Source: Myxococcota bacterium (lineage in GTDB: Bacteria > Myxococcota_A > UBA796). Taken from it: a DNA stretch of 50,405 nucleotides. Below, piece after piece: positions 9,360 through 18,495 of the stretch. The notes beneath the pieces were generated by a model. The model was not told the origin of the DNA, ran no database searches, and saw nothing but the letters and a program-made list of their open reading frames with translations. Within the stretch, counting starts at the first letter, position 1, and each line of letters begins with the position of its first letter. The translations under genes and the position numbers were made by a program. The stretch covers positions 1 to 50,405 of the forward strand of contig JAQXDW010000134.1 of the NCBI GenBank assembly GCA_029251165.1, given 5' to 3'.

Positions 9360-9498
9360 CGCCTTGTCTCCTTTCTTAGGGTTTCCTCGGCGGAGTATTC
9401 CAACTCCATTATGACACCCGCCATGGTTCTACCAGTGGCATGCCGCATCGACCCGCCAAGAATTCGAGGTAGAGTCATAAAAGGTAAGGGGTGCACAA

Positions 9499-10962
9499 GT
9501 GACAGAGTTTTCATCGCTTCGCGGAGTCCGAGTCGCTCTGGTCTATCCCCCCTATGGGCCGGTCCGAAACGAGCCGGGCATCAAGACCGTAAAGGAAAAT
9601 TACGGGATATTCCCCTCGCTCTCTTTGCTATACGTCGCGGGAATCCTCCAGCAGGCGGGCTGTGATGTCATCTTCATCGACGCCCACGCCGAAGGACTGA
9701 CCCTGGAGGAGACGGTTGCTCGGCTCAGCCGGTTCGGGCCAGACTTCATCGGCTATACCCTGACGACCTACCTCTTCTTTCAGTCAATGGACTGGATTAA
9801 GGCGATCCGCAAGCACGTCGACGCTCCCACGATCGTCGGCGGTGTGCACCTGTCGATCTATGCCAGAGAGACCCTTGCCTACCCCGACATCGACTACGCG
9901 GTGACCGGAGAAGCCGAGAACGCCCTGCCAGAGCTTCTTGAGGCCATCATCCGCCATCGGGACCTCTCCACCGTGCGGGGTATCGCGTACTGTCAGCCGG
10001 ATGGCCGGGTCGTGGTCACTCCGAGGGCCGCCGATCCAGACATCAACGCCACCCCGTTCCCAGCGCGGAACCTGATCGACAATTCGAAGTACTTCTCATT
10101 CATCTCGAAGTACAAGAATTTCACCTGCTTTATCACCTCACGAGGCTGCCCCTACAAGTGCATCTTCTGTGAGCAGGGCAGCAAGGCGTTTCGGCCCCGC
10201 TCTCCGAAGAATGTCGTCGACGAGCTGGAGGTCTGCGTAAAGGAGCACGGGATCCGAGAGCTGGACTTCTTCGACAGCTCTTTCACCATCCGCAAGCAGC
10301 GGGTCATCGACATCTGTGAAGAGATCAACCGACGCAAGCTCGACATCGTCTGGGCTGCGCGCACGCGGGTCGACTGCATCACTGATGACGTCCTCAAGTC
10401 GATGCGCAGCGCGGGCTGCAGCCGGATCTACTACGGAATCGAGAGCGGAAACCGCGAGATCCTCCACACCCTCAAGAAGTCGACCAGCCTGGAGATGTAC
10501 CGCGACGTCATCGCAAGGACCCGCGCCCAGGGCATCCACACCTTCGGCTACTTCATGCTCGGCAACCCCTACGAGGATGAAGCCACCATCCGGCAGACCA
10601 TCCGGCTCGCCCTGAAGCTCGATCTCGACTACGCGCAGTTCTCGAAGGTCACCCCGATGCCGGCGACCGAGATGTACACGCTGCTGCTCAAGCAGCATGG
10701 ACGGGACTACTGGCGAGAGCACATCGAGTTGGGCACCGACGAGAACATCCCTCGCCCGCACTGCGACATGACCGATGCCGAGATTCAGCGCTGGACCCGT
10801 CTGGCCTACCTCCGGTTCTACTACCGCCCCCGGTACATCGCGCGTGCCCTGTCGCGGATGAAGAGCCTCGATGAGCTGAGCCGCAGCATGAAGACCGCCT
10901 GGCAGATGATCGCGAACGTACCCGGCGGCGGAGATGATGCAGGAATGGAAGTCGTCGCATAG
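9499..10962 (+). CDS. B12-binding-domain radical SAM enzyme
   Basis: 487 residues from a GTG preceded by AGGTAAGGG at suitable spacing. The N-terminal cobalamin-binding-type domain (~10-165) has the YPPYGP opening and a DAHAEG segment matching the DxHxxG motif that ligates cobalt. The radical SAM core (~205-420) has CPYKCIFC, the CxxxCxxC ligands of the 4Fe-4S cluster, then YYGIESGN and FMLGNPYE. Members of this class methylate or rearrange unactivated carbon in natural products, lipids and cofactors; the substrate here is not deducible. The carbamoyltransferase starts 22 bases downstream on the same strand, so the two probably modify the same molecule. Confidence 0.87.
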   Translation: MTEFSSLRGVRVALVYPPYGPVRNEPGIKTVKENYGIFPSLSLLYVAGILQQAGCDVIFIDAHAEGLTLEETVARLSRFGPDFIGYTLTTYLFFQSMDWIKAIRKHVDAPTIVGGVHLSIYARETLAYPDIDYAVTGEAENALPELLEAIIRHRDLSTVRGIAYCQPDGRVVVTPRAADPDINATPFPARNLIDNSKYFSFISKYKNFTCFITSRGCPYKCIFCEQGSKAFRPRSPKNVVDELEVCVKEHGIRELDFFDSSFTIRKQRVIDICEEINRRKLDIVWAARTRVDCITDDVLKSMRSAGCSRIYYGIESGNREILHTLKKSTSLEMYRDVIARTRAQGIHTFGYFMLGNPYEDEATIRQTIRLALKLDLDYAQFSKVTPMPATEMYTLLLKQHGRDYWREHIELGTDENIPRPHCDMTDAEIQRWTRLAYLRFYYRPRYIARALSRMKSLDELSRSMKTAWQMIANVPGGGDDAGMEVVA

Positions 10963-10984
10963 TTCGGTCGGTTAGGTCTGCGGA

Positions 10985-12676
10985 ATGAACGTCCTTGGAA
11001 TTGCAGACAACCACGATGCCGGTGCTGCCCTGGTGGTTGATGGGGTGCTTGTCGCCGCCGTCAATCAGGAGCGCGTCGATCGGGTCAAGAACTCTGGTGC
11101 CTTCCCTTGGGGGGCCATCGATGTGGTACTGGAGGCGGGAGGACTTCGGGAGCGAGAGGTCGACCGAGTCGTCGTAGGTACTGGGTTTACGCCCTCCAGT
11201 GTGCTCCGGGCATTTCCAGAGAAGCACCAGAGCGCCAAGAGCGGCGGACAGTTCTCTCCGCTGCTGCACGCCTACATCCTCTACCAGTCCGCTCTGAGAA
11301 ACACCGGTCTGTACACCATCGAGGTCGACGCCAGCAAGAGCATCCTGGAGGGCAGACTCGCAGCGCGTCCGTTTGGAGACATTGACCTGGAGATGATGGA
11401 TCACCATCGGGCACATGCATTCGGTGCCTACTGCACCCAGCACCGGGAGAATTGCCTGGTGCTGACGCTGGATGCCATGGGTGATGGCACCACCGCCACC
11501 GCAAGCCGGGGCCACAACGGACAGCTCGACAGCCTCTGGCGTCAGTCTGGAACGGCTGCGATCAGCACCTTCTACAGCCGCATCACCGAGCTGCTCGGCT
11601 TCACCGCCAACCGCCATGAGGGCAAGATCACCGGCCTGGCAGCCTATGTGGAGCCACCAGAAGCGCTCGTCAGCCACTTCCGGCAGCGGATCCGTTTCGC
11701 GAAGGGGCGGTTTGCGCGCATGCCCCGACGCAGGCCAGAGACGCCGGACTCACCGTTCTGGGCAGAGGTCCGTCGGTGGTCCAGAGAAGAGGTCGCTGCT
11801 GCCGCTCAGCGCGTCCTCGAAGAAGCCGCAGTGGCCTTTGTCATCCACTGGGTCGAGCGAACCGGGATGGGACACCTCGCGCTGGCCGGCGGCGTGTTCG
11901 CCAACGTCAAGGTCAACCAGCGCATCTCAGAGTTGTCCTGCGTGGAGAGCATCTGGGTCATGCCCCACATGGGCGACGGTGGTCTGGCAGTCGGTGCAGC
12001 AATGGGAACCAGCGGCGCTGCCCCGGCGGCGCTGGATCATGCCTACCTCGGCCCGCAGCTCGCGGACTTCGACGTCTACCGTGCCCTCGGAAACGCCGAG
12101 CTGCCCCGGTACCGGGGGGAGGACGTCGGCGGGGTCATCGAAGCCGTGGCGCAGAAGCTCGCAGCCGGAGGCGTGATCGCCCGCTGCAGCGGACCGATGG
12201 AGTGGGGGCCTCGAGCACTGGGCAACCGCTCCATCTTCGCCACGCCGGCAGACGCCACGATCAATCAGACCCTCAATGATCGCCTCAAGCGTACGGAATT
12301 TATGCCGTTTGCGCCGATTGTGCGGATGGAGGATGCCGAGCAGTGGTTCACTGGCGTGGAGAAGGCTCCAGAGGCCGCTCGGTTCATGACGGTCAGCTTC
12401 CCGACCACACCTGAATTCAAGCAGCGCTGCCCAGCAGCCGTGCATGTTGATGGGACCGCTCGCCCACAGATCCTGGACCGGGAGGACAACCCTGAGGTCC
12501 ACGATCTCCTGACCCGAATCGGTGAACTCACCGGCACTCCAGTCCTGATCAACACCTCCTTCAACATGCATGAAGAGCCGATTGTGTCGACTCCCAATGA
12601 TGCCATTCGGGCATGGCAGGAGTCCTCTTTAGATGCGCTGTGGTTGGGAGGATGCTTCGTCTCAAGAGATGATTGA
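10985..12676 (+). CDS. Carbamoyltransferase, NodU/CmcH/TobZ family
   Basis: 563 residues, the normal family length. It has an N-terminal Kae1-like domain with DNHDAGAALV, metal-binding His residues in DHHRAHAFGAY, TLDAMGDGTTAT and ALAGGVFANVKVNQRI, and a C-terminal domain with EWGPRALGNRSI and INTSFNMHEEPIV. Members make carbamoyl-adenylate from carbamoyl phosphate and ATP and move the carbamoyl group to a hydroxyl of a sugar or natural product (Nod factors, tobramycin, cephamycin). All recognisable motifs are intact. It lies 22 bases after the radical SAM gene, suggesting one transcript. No polyketide, peptide-synthetase or sugar-nucleotide genes flank it, so the acceptor is unknown. Confidence 0.9.
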   Translation: MNVLGIADNHDAGAALVVDGVLVAAVNQERVDRVKNSGAFPWGAIDVVLEAGGLREREVDRVVVGTGFTPSSVLRAFPEKHQSAKSGGQFSPLLHAYILYQSALRNTGLYTIEVDASKSILEGRLAARPFGDIDLEMMDHHRAHAFGAYCTQHRENCLVLTLDAMGDGTTATASRGHNGQLDSLWRQSGTAAISTFYSRITELLGFTANRHEGKITGLAAYVEPPEALVSHFRQRIRFAKGRFARMPRRRPETPDSPFWAEVRRWSREEVAAAAQRVLEEAAVAFVIHWVERTGMGHLALAGGVFANVKVNQRISELSCVESIWVMPHMGDGGLAVGAAMGTSGAAPAALDHAYLGPQLADFDVYRALGNAELPRYRGEDVGGVIEAVAQKLAAGGVIARCSGPMEWGPRALGNRSIFATPADATINQTLNDRLKRTEFMPFAPIVRMEDAEQWFTGVEKAPEAARFMTVSFPTTPEFKQRCPAAVHVDGTARPQILDREDNPEVHDLLTRIGELTGTPVLINTSFNMHEEPIVSTPNDAIRAWQESSLDALWLGGCFVSRDD

Positions 12677-12732
12677 CATCTGTCAGTATCCGTGCATACT
12701 GCCATATCTTCTCATTCCTGACACGGACTTGA

Positions 12733-14136
12733 ATGAAACCGGCGCTGTTAGCTTCACCCGGTCACAAAAATTCGCTCATCTTCTGGGTGGATGAGCAAAT
12801 GCATGTCCAGCATGCAAACGACACCGCACTGTCAATGTTGGGAATGGAGAGTGCCGACGTAATCGGCAAGCCAATGGCCACGCTGCTGGTGGCAGGAAGC
12901 CGGAAGCGGCTGGAGCAGGCCCGCGAAGGACAGCGTCTGCTGATGGAGCTGTGCCGCGCTGATGGACAGCGACTCTGGGTCGCCTACTCCGTACAGCCTG
13001 GGTCCAGAGAGCTCAATACTCTGAGCACTCACACCGCAACCCCGCTCGAGTCACCCGATCTGGGTGAGCTGCTGAATGAGCGTATTCAAGCAGAGCGACG
13101 GAACATCCACGATGAGCTGTTCGGCTCCATCAGCCACAACGTCAACAACCTGCTCACCACCATCCTCTCGCCCGCGCAGCTTCTCCTCAAGAACACACAC
13201 GATCCTCAAGTTCGAGAAGAAGTCTCCGAGATCCTACAGGCCACTCAGCGAGCACGAACCCTGCTCCGAGACATGTACCGGTCGGTTCGGTGTAAGCCAG
13301 AGCCACTGGAGCCGCTGTCGCTCGCTTCGCTGCTCTCGGATGTCACCGTCAATCCGATGGTCAGGGGAGTCCAGGTTCAGCTCACGCTCCCGTTGCTCCC
13401 GCCCGTTCTCGGTGTCTCGGAGGGACTGAAGACGATCCTGTTCGCGCTGCTGAGCAATGCCGCTGAGGCCGGCGCGAAGACGGTCAACATCACAGCGCAC
13501 CATAAGAATGACCGTGTCGAGTTGTTGGTCGCAGACGACGGCAGCGGCATCGATGCCGCCCTGCTCGCTCGGCTGTTCGAGCCGTTCTCGACCACCAAGT
13601 CCCGGGTCGGTGCCGGCTTGAGTCTTGCCACCAGCCGGAGCCGGCTGATGGGATGGGGAGGAGGGCTCTCAGCCAGCAGCACACCAGCCGGCGCCACCTT
13701 CACCCTCAACCTCCAGACAGCACCAGCGTCACTCTCCATCCCGGTACGGGCGCAGAACAAGCCACAGAGGCGGGTGCTGCTGGTGGAAGACGAGCCGATC
13801 GTCGCGAGCACCCTCAAGCGCGTCTTTAGCCTCTGCAGCGTCGACATTGCCTCGACTGTCAACCAGGCATTCCAGTTGTTCTCCCCTGGAAAATACGATG
13901 TCATCCTCATCTCGCTCGCGCTTTCAGAGATGCCAGGCAACAAGCTGGCAACCTACCTGCGTGATCAGGACTCCAAGGTCTCAATGCTGATGCTGACCGG
14001 CTGGAGAATCAGCATCGATGACCCCAGGATGCGCCCCTTTGAGGATCGGATTCAGAAGCCGATCGGCAACCTCGTTCGGGTCCGACAGAAGCTCAGCGAG
14101 GCCATCCAGCGCACACGAGAACGACGCAGCCAATAG
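12733..14136 (+). CDS. Soluble hybrid histidine kinase with a pseudo-receiver
   Basis: 467 residues, no membrane helix. A PAS domain (~12-95) precedes a kinase core of the NtrB-like type: His135 in SISHNVNNLLTTI, N-box ALLSNAAEAGA (Asn242), DDGSGI, and a GAGLSLATSRSRL lid. A C-terminal receiver-like domain (~345-460) begins RRVLLVEDEPIVAS with the acidic pair and has the switch Thr422 and Lys442 (QKP), but the phospho-acceptor position is Ser394 (DVILISLAL, where DxxLxDL is expected). The kinase should therefore autophosphorylate while its own receiver cannot be phosphorylated on Asp. It follows the carbamoyltransferase gene by 56 bases and may share its transcript. No cognate regulator gene is adjacent. 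Confidence 0.8.
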   Translation: MKPALLASPGHKNSLIFWVDEQMHVQHANDTALSMLGMESADVIGKPMATLLVAGSRKRLEQAREGQRLLMELCRADGQRLWVAYSVQPGSRELNTLSTHTATPLESPDLGELLNERIQAERRNIHDELFGSISHNVNNLLTTILSPAQLLLKNTHDPQVREEVSEILQATQRARTLLRDMYRSVRCKPEPLEPLSLASLLSDVTVNPMVRGVQVQLTLPLLPPVLGVSEGLKTILFALLSNAAEAGAKTVNITAHHKNDRVELLVADDGSGIDAALLARLFEPFSTTKSRVGAGLSLATSRSRLMGWGGGLSASSTPAGATFTLNLQTAPASLSIPVRAQNKPQRRVLLVEDEPIVASTLKRVFSLCSVDIASTVNQAFQLFSPGKYDVILISLALSEMPGNKLATYLRDQDSKVSMLMLTGWRISIDDPRMRPFEDRIQKPIGNLVRVRQKLSEAIQRTRERRSQ

Positions 14137-14339
14137 GGTCAGCCGAGATCTTGCGCTCAAAAGCGGCAAGCATTGGAGATCAGGGCGATCTTTGTGTCTT
14201 GATAAAAAACTCTTCTCATGTCAAGACTTTAGCTTCATGGGATGTTTATTATCTTGATGTAGATCCCTGATTTAGCTACAAAAATCTGGTCCGCCGGATC
14301 TGCTGATCCTCCCTTCCCTGCCCCTGTCCCGGCCGACCC

Positions 14340-15260
14340 TTGACCAAACCCACCGGAATCGCTCTCCCTGCCGCCAGTCCCACCCTTCGGGGCGGTCGTC
14401 CTCGCCCAGCTGGCAAGCTCTCTCTTACATCCCCTCCCGCGCCGGTCGCGAAGCCCTTCTTGAAGTGGGCCGGCGGCAAGCGTCGTGTGCTGCCGATGCT
14501 TCTGGACAAAGCGCCCTCAGAATGGGACGGCTACCACGAGCCATTCATCGGCGGCGGCGCGCTCTTCTTCGCGCTGGCCTCCCGCAACTGCCTTCGTGGT
14601 CGCACCGTGCTCTCCGACATGAATTCACGCCTCATCCGCAGCTACCTCATGGTTCGGGATCAGGTCGAGCCGCTCATCGGACGGCTCAAGGAACACGAGG
14701 CCCTGCACAGCAAGGACCACTACTACGCGACGCGCGCCCGAGACATCGACAGCGACAACGATATCGAGGTCGCTGCCTGGATGATCTACCTGAACAAGAC
14801 CGGGTTCAACGGTCTGTATCGGGTCAACAAGAAGGGCGGATTCAACGTCCCGATGGGGCGCTACAAGAACCCGAACATCTGCGACGAGAAGAACCTGCGG
14901 GCTTGCAACAGCATCCTCCAGGGCGTCGAGATCTACCACCAGGGCTTCGACGGTGTGCTGGAGCGTGCCGGCAAGGGTGACTTCGTCTACTTCGACCCGC
15001 CCTACGTGCCGGTCTCTGCGACCGCCAGCTTCACGGCCTACACCTCCGACGGCTTCACACTCGCCGACCAGGAGCGCCTCCGCGACACCGCCAGCGCCCT
15101 GAAGGAGCGTGGGGTCTCCGTGATGCTCTCCAACGCCGATCACCCCCGAGTCCGTAAGCTGTACACCCCTGGATTCCGTAAGCACACCATCCAGGTTGGC
15201 CGCGCCATCAACAGCGCCGCAAGCCGCCGAGGCAGCGTCGCGGAGCTAATTATCCGTTAG
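14340..15260 (+). CDS. dam: DNA adenine methylase, Dam (D12 class)
   Basis: 306 residues from a TTG at 14340; no convincing ribosome-binding site is seen, and the first ~38 residues are a Pro/Ala-rich extension absent from typical Dam, so a start closer to the conserved KPFLKWAGGKRR is possible. Motif I-like FLKWAGGK (40-47), the FIGGGALFF region, NKTGFNGLYRVN and catalytic DPPY (219-222) identify a D12-class N6-adenine methylase that modifies GATC by family expectation. There is no restriction gene beside it. The roles known for Dam (mismatch repair, replication timing, gene regulation) are possible. It converges with the ubiB-like gene. Confidence 0.87.
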   Translation: MTKPTGIALPAASPTLRGGRPRPAGKLSLTSPPAPVAKPFLKWAGGKRRVLPMLLDKAPSEWDGYHEPFIGGGALFFALASRNCLRGRTVLSDMNSRLIRSYLMVRDQVEPLIGRLKEHEALHSKDHYYATRARDIDSDNDIEVAAWMIYLNKTGFNGLYRVNKKGGFNVPMGRYKNPNICDEKNLRACNSILQGVEIYHQGFDGVLERAGKGDFVYFDPPYVPVSATASFTAYTSDGFTLADQERLRDTASALKERGVSVMLSNADHPRVRKLYTPGFRKHTIQVGRAINSAASRRGSVAELIIR

Positions 15261-15305
15261 CGACCGGTGGGGGTCATGCCCGGGCTCCTGCGATCCGTCT
15301 GCCTG

Positions 15306-15314
15306 TGTGGATAA
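15306..15314 (-). other. Single perfect DnaA-box sequence
   Basis: TGTGGATAA, the complement of the consensus TTATCCACA, lies in the 187-base gap between the convergent dam and ubiB-like genes. No second box is seen nearby and the gap is not AT-rich, so it is probably not an origin. It could be a minor DnaA-binding site or chance. Confidence 0.4.
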
Positions 15315-15447
15315 GCAACATACACAGTGCCCGATGGATTGCAGCATCGCGCATTTTCCATGGGGTTCTGCGCAGCACGCGCAGACGGAAGCAGCCATCG
15401 GGCGCTGTTGTATGGGCTTCTCGGACTGATGACGGCCCGCCCAGGGT

Positions 15448-17109
15448 CTACCCGCGGTTGCGCAGGGTCATCGCAAGGGTGAGCAGAAACAGCGGCAGCG
15501 CGGCAGCGTAGAACACCACGGAGAGCACTGGAATCCCGAAGATCCGACCGGCCTCCCAGAACAGGCACACCGAGCCGCAGATCGCACCGGTGATCGCATA
15601 CATCGAGAGGATCATCCGGTTCTGTCTGCGGTCGTGAGCATCCTGAACCGAGCGGGGCTGCTCCAGCATCACGTTGAACTTCAGCCGCTGCCGATCGATG
15701 TCATCGAGGAGCTGAGTGAGCGTGATCGGCAGCCGCCGGGCCAGCGATGACATCGAGAGCATCGTGTAGCTGCCCTCGTCCTCCAGGCGCTCTCGTCCCC
15801 ACCGATCGGCGAGCAACTGCTGGACAAATGGCTGCGCGGCGCCGATGGGATCGACCTCCGGCAGCAGCGCCTTTGCCAGCCCCTCAGTGGTGAGGATGGC
15901 CTTGAAGAACATCGTAAATTCAGGCGGAGCGTGGACCGAGTGCCGAATCGAGGCCCGGGTGAGATCCATCAGGTAGGCCCCGATGTGCATCTCCGCGATC
16001 GAGCCACCCGACCAGTGGCGCTCGACCACCTCTACCGCGTCCCGCTCAAATGCAGCATAGTCGACCCGGCTCTCCTTGATTGCGATGTCGAAGTACAGCC
16101 GAGAGATCGTGCGGTAGTCCCCACGGTCCAGGGCGAAGATGAGGGCAGCGATGTTGTCCTTCATCTCGCCCGTCAGCCGGCCGACCATTCCGCAGTCGAT
16201 CACCCCGATCCGGCCATCGGCCAGCACCAGAACGTTGCCGGGGTGCAGATCGCCGTGGAAGAAGCCATGGTCAAACAGCATGGCGTAGGCAATGTCGAGG
16301 TAGCGGCGTCCGACGATGTCCATATCGAACCCCGCAGACCGCGCCGATCGGATGGGCACGCCGTCGAGGAACTCCATGCACAGCACCCGCTCGGTGGACA
16401 GCTCCCGTACGGGCTCAGGAAAGATCACCTCGTCGCTGTCCGCGAAGCTGCGACGGAACCGATTGAGATTCCGAATCTCAGCGTTAAAGTTTAGCTCTGC
16501 AAGGATCGACTTCTGAAACTCTTCGAGGATCCCTTTGGGGTCGAACATCGCGACCTCTGGGAACTCAGCCATCGCCTGGCTCGCCAGCAGCCGCAGCACC
16601 CCGAGGTCTGCTCGGATCCGGGGGCCGATACCGGGTCGCTGAACCTTGAGGACCACCTCACGGCCATCGTGGAGCTGCGCACGGTGGACCTGAGCGATGC
16701 TCGCAGTCGCGAGCGGAACCTCCTCAAAACTGGCAAACCGCCCGCGCCAGTCTGCGCCCAGCTCGCGAGACATCTGGGCGTCGATGTCGCTGAAGGGCAG
16801 CGGAGTGACGTTGTCTTGGAGGGACTGCAGGGCATCAATGTAGGCCGCTGGGATGACATCAGCGCGGGTCGACAGCACCTGCCCGAGCTTAATAAATGTT
16901 GGGCCAAGCTCTTGAATTGCCGCGACCGTCCGATCAGGAGTCGACTCGAAGCGCCGGCTGACCTTTACCCCCGGCAGCTCCACTCCTGACACCAGCATGC
17001 CGAGGCCGTGCCGAGCGAGCACCAGCGAGACCTGCCGCACCCGGCCCATGTTCTGAACGGTTCGGGCCAAGGTGCCGGTGGTCTTCACGACCGGTCGAAC
17101 GAACTGCAT
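15448..17109 (-). CDS. UbiB/AarF (ABC1) family atypical kinase
   Basis: 553 residues from the ATG at 17109, which has GAGAAGGA 8 bases upstream; an ATG at 17184 would overlap the upstream gene by 43 bases. The family signatures are complete: KxGQ in FIKLGQVLSTRAD, the Ala-rich nucleotide loop in ATASIAQVH, VVLKVQRPG, ELNFNAEIRN, HGDLHPGNVL and DCGMVGRL. The C-terminus has two membrane helices, as in UbiB. UbiB-type proteins are ATPases that support quinone biosynthesis and lipid handling at the membrane. The upstream gene on the same strand encodes an NlpC/P60-like lipoprotein. Confidence 0.88.
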   Translation of the reverse strand: MQFVRPVVKTTGTLARTVQNMGRVRQVSLVLARHGLGMLVSGVELPGVKVSRRFESTPDRTVAAIQELGPTFIKLGQVLSTRADVIPAAYIDALQSLQDNVTPLPFSDIDAQMSRELGADWRGRFASFEEVPLATASIAQVHRAQLHDGREVVLKVQRPGIGPRIRADLGVLRLLASQAMAEFPEVAMFDPKGILEEFQKSILAELNFNAEIRNLNRFRRSFADSDEVIFPEPVRELSTERVLCMEFLDGVPIRSARSAGFDMDIVGRRYLDIAYAMLFDHGFFHGDLHPGNVLVLADGRIGVIDCGMVGRLTGEMKDNIAALIFALDRGDYRTISRLYFDIAIKESRVDYAAFERDAVEVVERHWSGGSIAEMHIGAYLMDLTRASIRHSVHAPPEFTMFFKAILTTEGLAKALLPEVDPIGAAQPFVQQLLADRWGRERLEDEGSYTMLSMSSLARRLPITLTQLLDDIDRQRLKFNVMLEQPRSVQDAHDRRQNRMILSMYAITGAICGSVCLFWEAGRIFGIPVLSVVFYAAALPLFLLTLAMTLRNRG

Positions 17110-17141
17110 CTGTGCTGTCCTTCTCGCGAGTTCGGTGGAGC

Positions 17142-17810
17142 CTAACCCTCTGGAAGCGCCCAGAAGCTTGCGAAGCCACGCCACAGCTCTCCAGTCAGGC
17201 GTGGTCCGCCGTCGAGGTCAGCGCGCGCGCGGAGGTAGGAGTTGACCGCGGAATCTTCAGGGCGAAGGAGGTTCATCTTGATTCGACTCACCGTGCCGCT
17301 GCCGAGGTGAATGAGGGTGATGGTGCCATCATCAGCCACCGCCTCGACCACCGCAACATGGGTCAGCTCGTCGTCTCGCTGGCCGTTTCTGTTGCGGTCG
17401 TAGGAGTTGTCGAAGAACGCGATGTCGCCGGGGCGGGGAAGCGTGTCGGTGTGCAGCACTCCGCCGTCCACAGCCTCTGCATAGAGCCCCTTGCTGGAGC
17501 CAGACAGGGTCTGCCCGCCAGCAGCATACGCCGCACAGACCATGCCCGAGCAGTCGTAGCGATAGCGCTCCGAGGCCACCACCAGATCGCGCTTCCCGAT
17601 GAGCGTCACGGCCCCATCAGCGATGGACTGCCCGTCGCCGGAGCGGCGGGGTGGGCTGCTGAGGAGCGCGGGTGGTTCAGGGGACGAGGCCTCCGTCGAG
17701 CCGCGATCGTACTGAGCGGCATCTCCGCCCAGCGCACTGAGGCTGCCCGGTGTGCGGATGCCCCGGCGGCTGCAGCCGACGAGCAGACCCGCAAGAAGAA
17801 GCGCGCTCAT
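17142..17810 (-). CDS. NlpC/P60-like lipoprotein
   Basis: 222 residues. The signal ends in a lipobox LVGC (Cys13), so it should be a lipoprotein of the inner or outer membrane. The fold resembles NlpC/P60 or CHAP cysteine peptidases: YRYDCSGMVCAAY (Cys87 as nucleophile), RPGDIAFFDNS, LTHVAVVEAV (His151) and a later His168 as the polar third residue. Family members cut cell-wall peptide stems. Between the Cys and His motifs an insert DRNRNGQRDDE resembles an EF-hand calcium loop, which is unusual. Its start overlaps the stop of the upstream gene by 4 bases, so the two are probably co-translated. Confidence 0.78.
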   Translation of the reverse strand: MSALLLAGLLVGCSRRGIRTPGSLSALGGDAAQYDRGSTEASSPEPPALLSSPPRRSGDGQSIADGAVTLIGKRDLVVASERYRYDCSGMVCAAYAAGGQTLSGSSKGLYAEAVDGGVLHTDTLPRPGDIAFFDNSYDRNRNGQRDDELTHVAVVEAVADDGTITLIHLGSGTVSRIKMNLLRPEDSAVNSYLRARADLDGGPRLTGELWRGFASFWALPEG

Positions 17811-18460
17811 CGACCAATCTTGAGCCCGACGCCGAGCCCTTTCTGCGCCCCGAAGGCTGTGACGGTGTGGCGGTAGCTCAGCGAGAGCCGGGCCGGATCG
17901 ACGCTGACTCCAGCACCGACGGAGTAGGTAAACTCATCGCCGAGGCCTGGAAGCGACTGGCTGCTCCAGTCCACGCTGGGCCGCTCGGAGGAGATGAACC
18001 ACGCCGGCTCGACGCCAGCGCTGACCGACACGACACCCAGCCCTGTCGAGGCCATCAGCGGCCAGCCCAGCCCGAGAGTCGGGGCGAGGGTGGTCGCGCC
18101 GAACTGGTACTCGTTCCAGAAGACATCCGGGCCGGTCTGGAGCATCAGCGCGGACCAGGACGGGCCGATGAAATTGCCGACGTGGATGTCGGTGCCGCTG
18201 ACCCCTGAGCCAAAGACTTTCGACCCCTGCGCCCGTGCCTGCCCTTGAATGATCGGAGCGCGGGATGCGTTCTGCCAGTAGTACATGCCGCCGACAGCTC
18301 CGACGCTGAGCGCAGTGCTGGTTCCGCCACTAGAGCCGGCCCAGGCACTCACACCGCCCTGGGGCCGAAGGTAGCGCTCGGTGCCCCAGCGCTGGTCCCC
18401 TGCCGTCGCGCTGAGCACGAGCATCAGTGTCAGCATCACTCCCCTCCATCTGCTGACCAT
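17807..18460 (-). CDS. Exported beta-rich protein, possibly an outer-membrane barrel
   Basis: 217 residues from the ATG at 18460 (MVSRWRGVMLTLMLVLSATAG reads as a basic n-region plus hydrophobic core). An ATG at 18436 has a better ribosome-binding site (GGAGGGG) but would give a signal without positive charge. The remainder alternates polar and hydrophobic or aromatic residues with many Gly, and ends LGVGLKIGR, as in small porin-like barrels. No family was recognised. It is the first gene of a leftward set with the NlpC/P60-like lipoprotein and UbiB, and is divergent from the protein kinase gene, 35 bases away. Confidence 0.6.
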   Translation of the reverse strand: MVSRWRGVMLTLMLVLSATAGDQRWGTERYLRPQGGVSAWAGSSGGTSTALSVGAVGGMYYWQNASRAPIIQGQARAQGSKVFGSGVSGTDIHVGNFIGPSWSALMLQTGPDVFWNEYQFGATTLAPTLGLGWPLMASTGLGVVSVSAGVEPAWFISSERPSVDWSSQSLPGLGDEFTYSVGAGVSVDPARLSLSYRHTVTAFGAQKGLGVGLKIGR

Positions 18461-18495
18461 ACCTTCACCGATCCAGAAGTGCATCTGACGGTTAC

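Noticed and set aside
14147..14308. GATC cluster as a specific dam autoregulation site
   Set aside because: GATC is similarly common in coding sequence across the window, so the local count is not specific.
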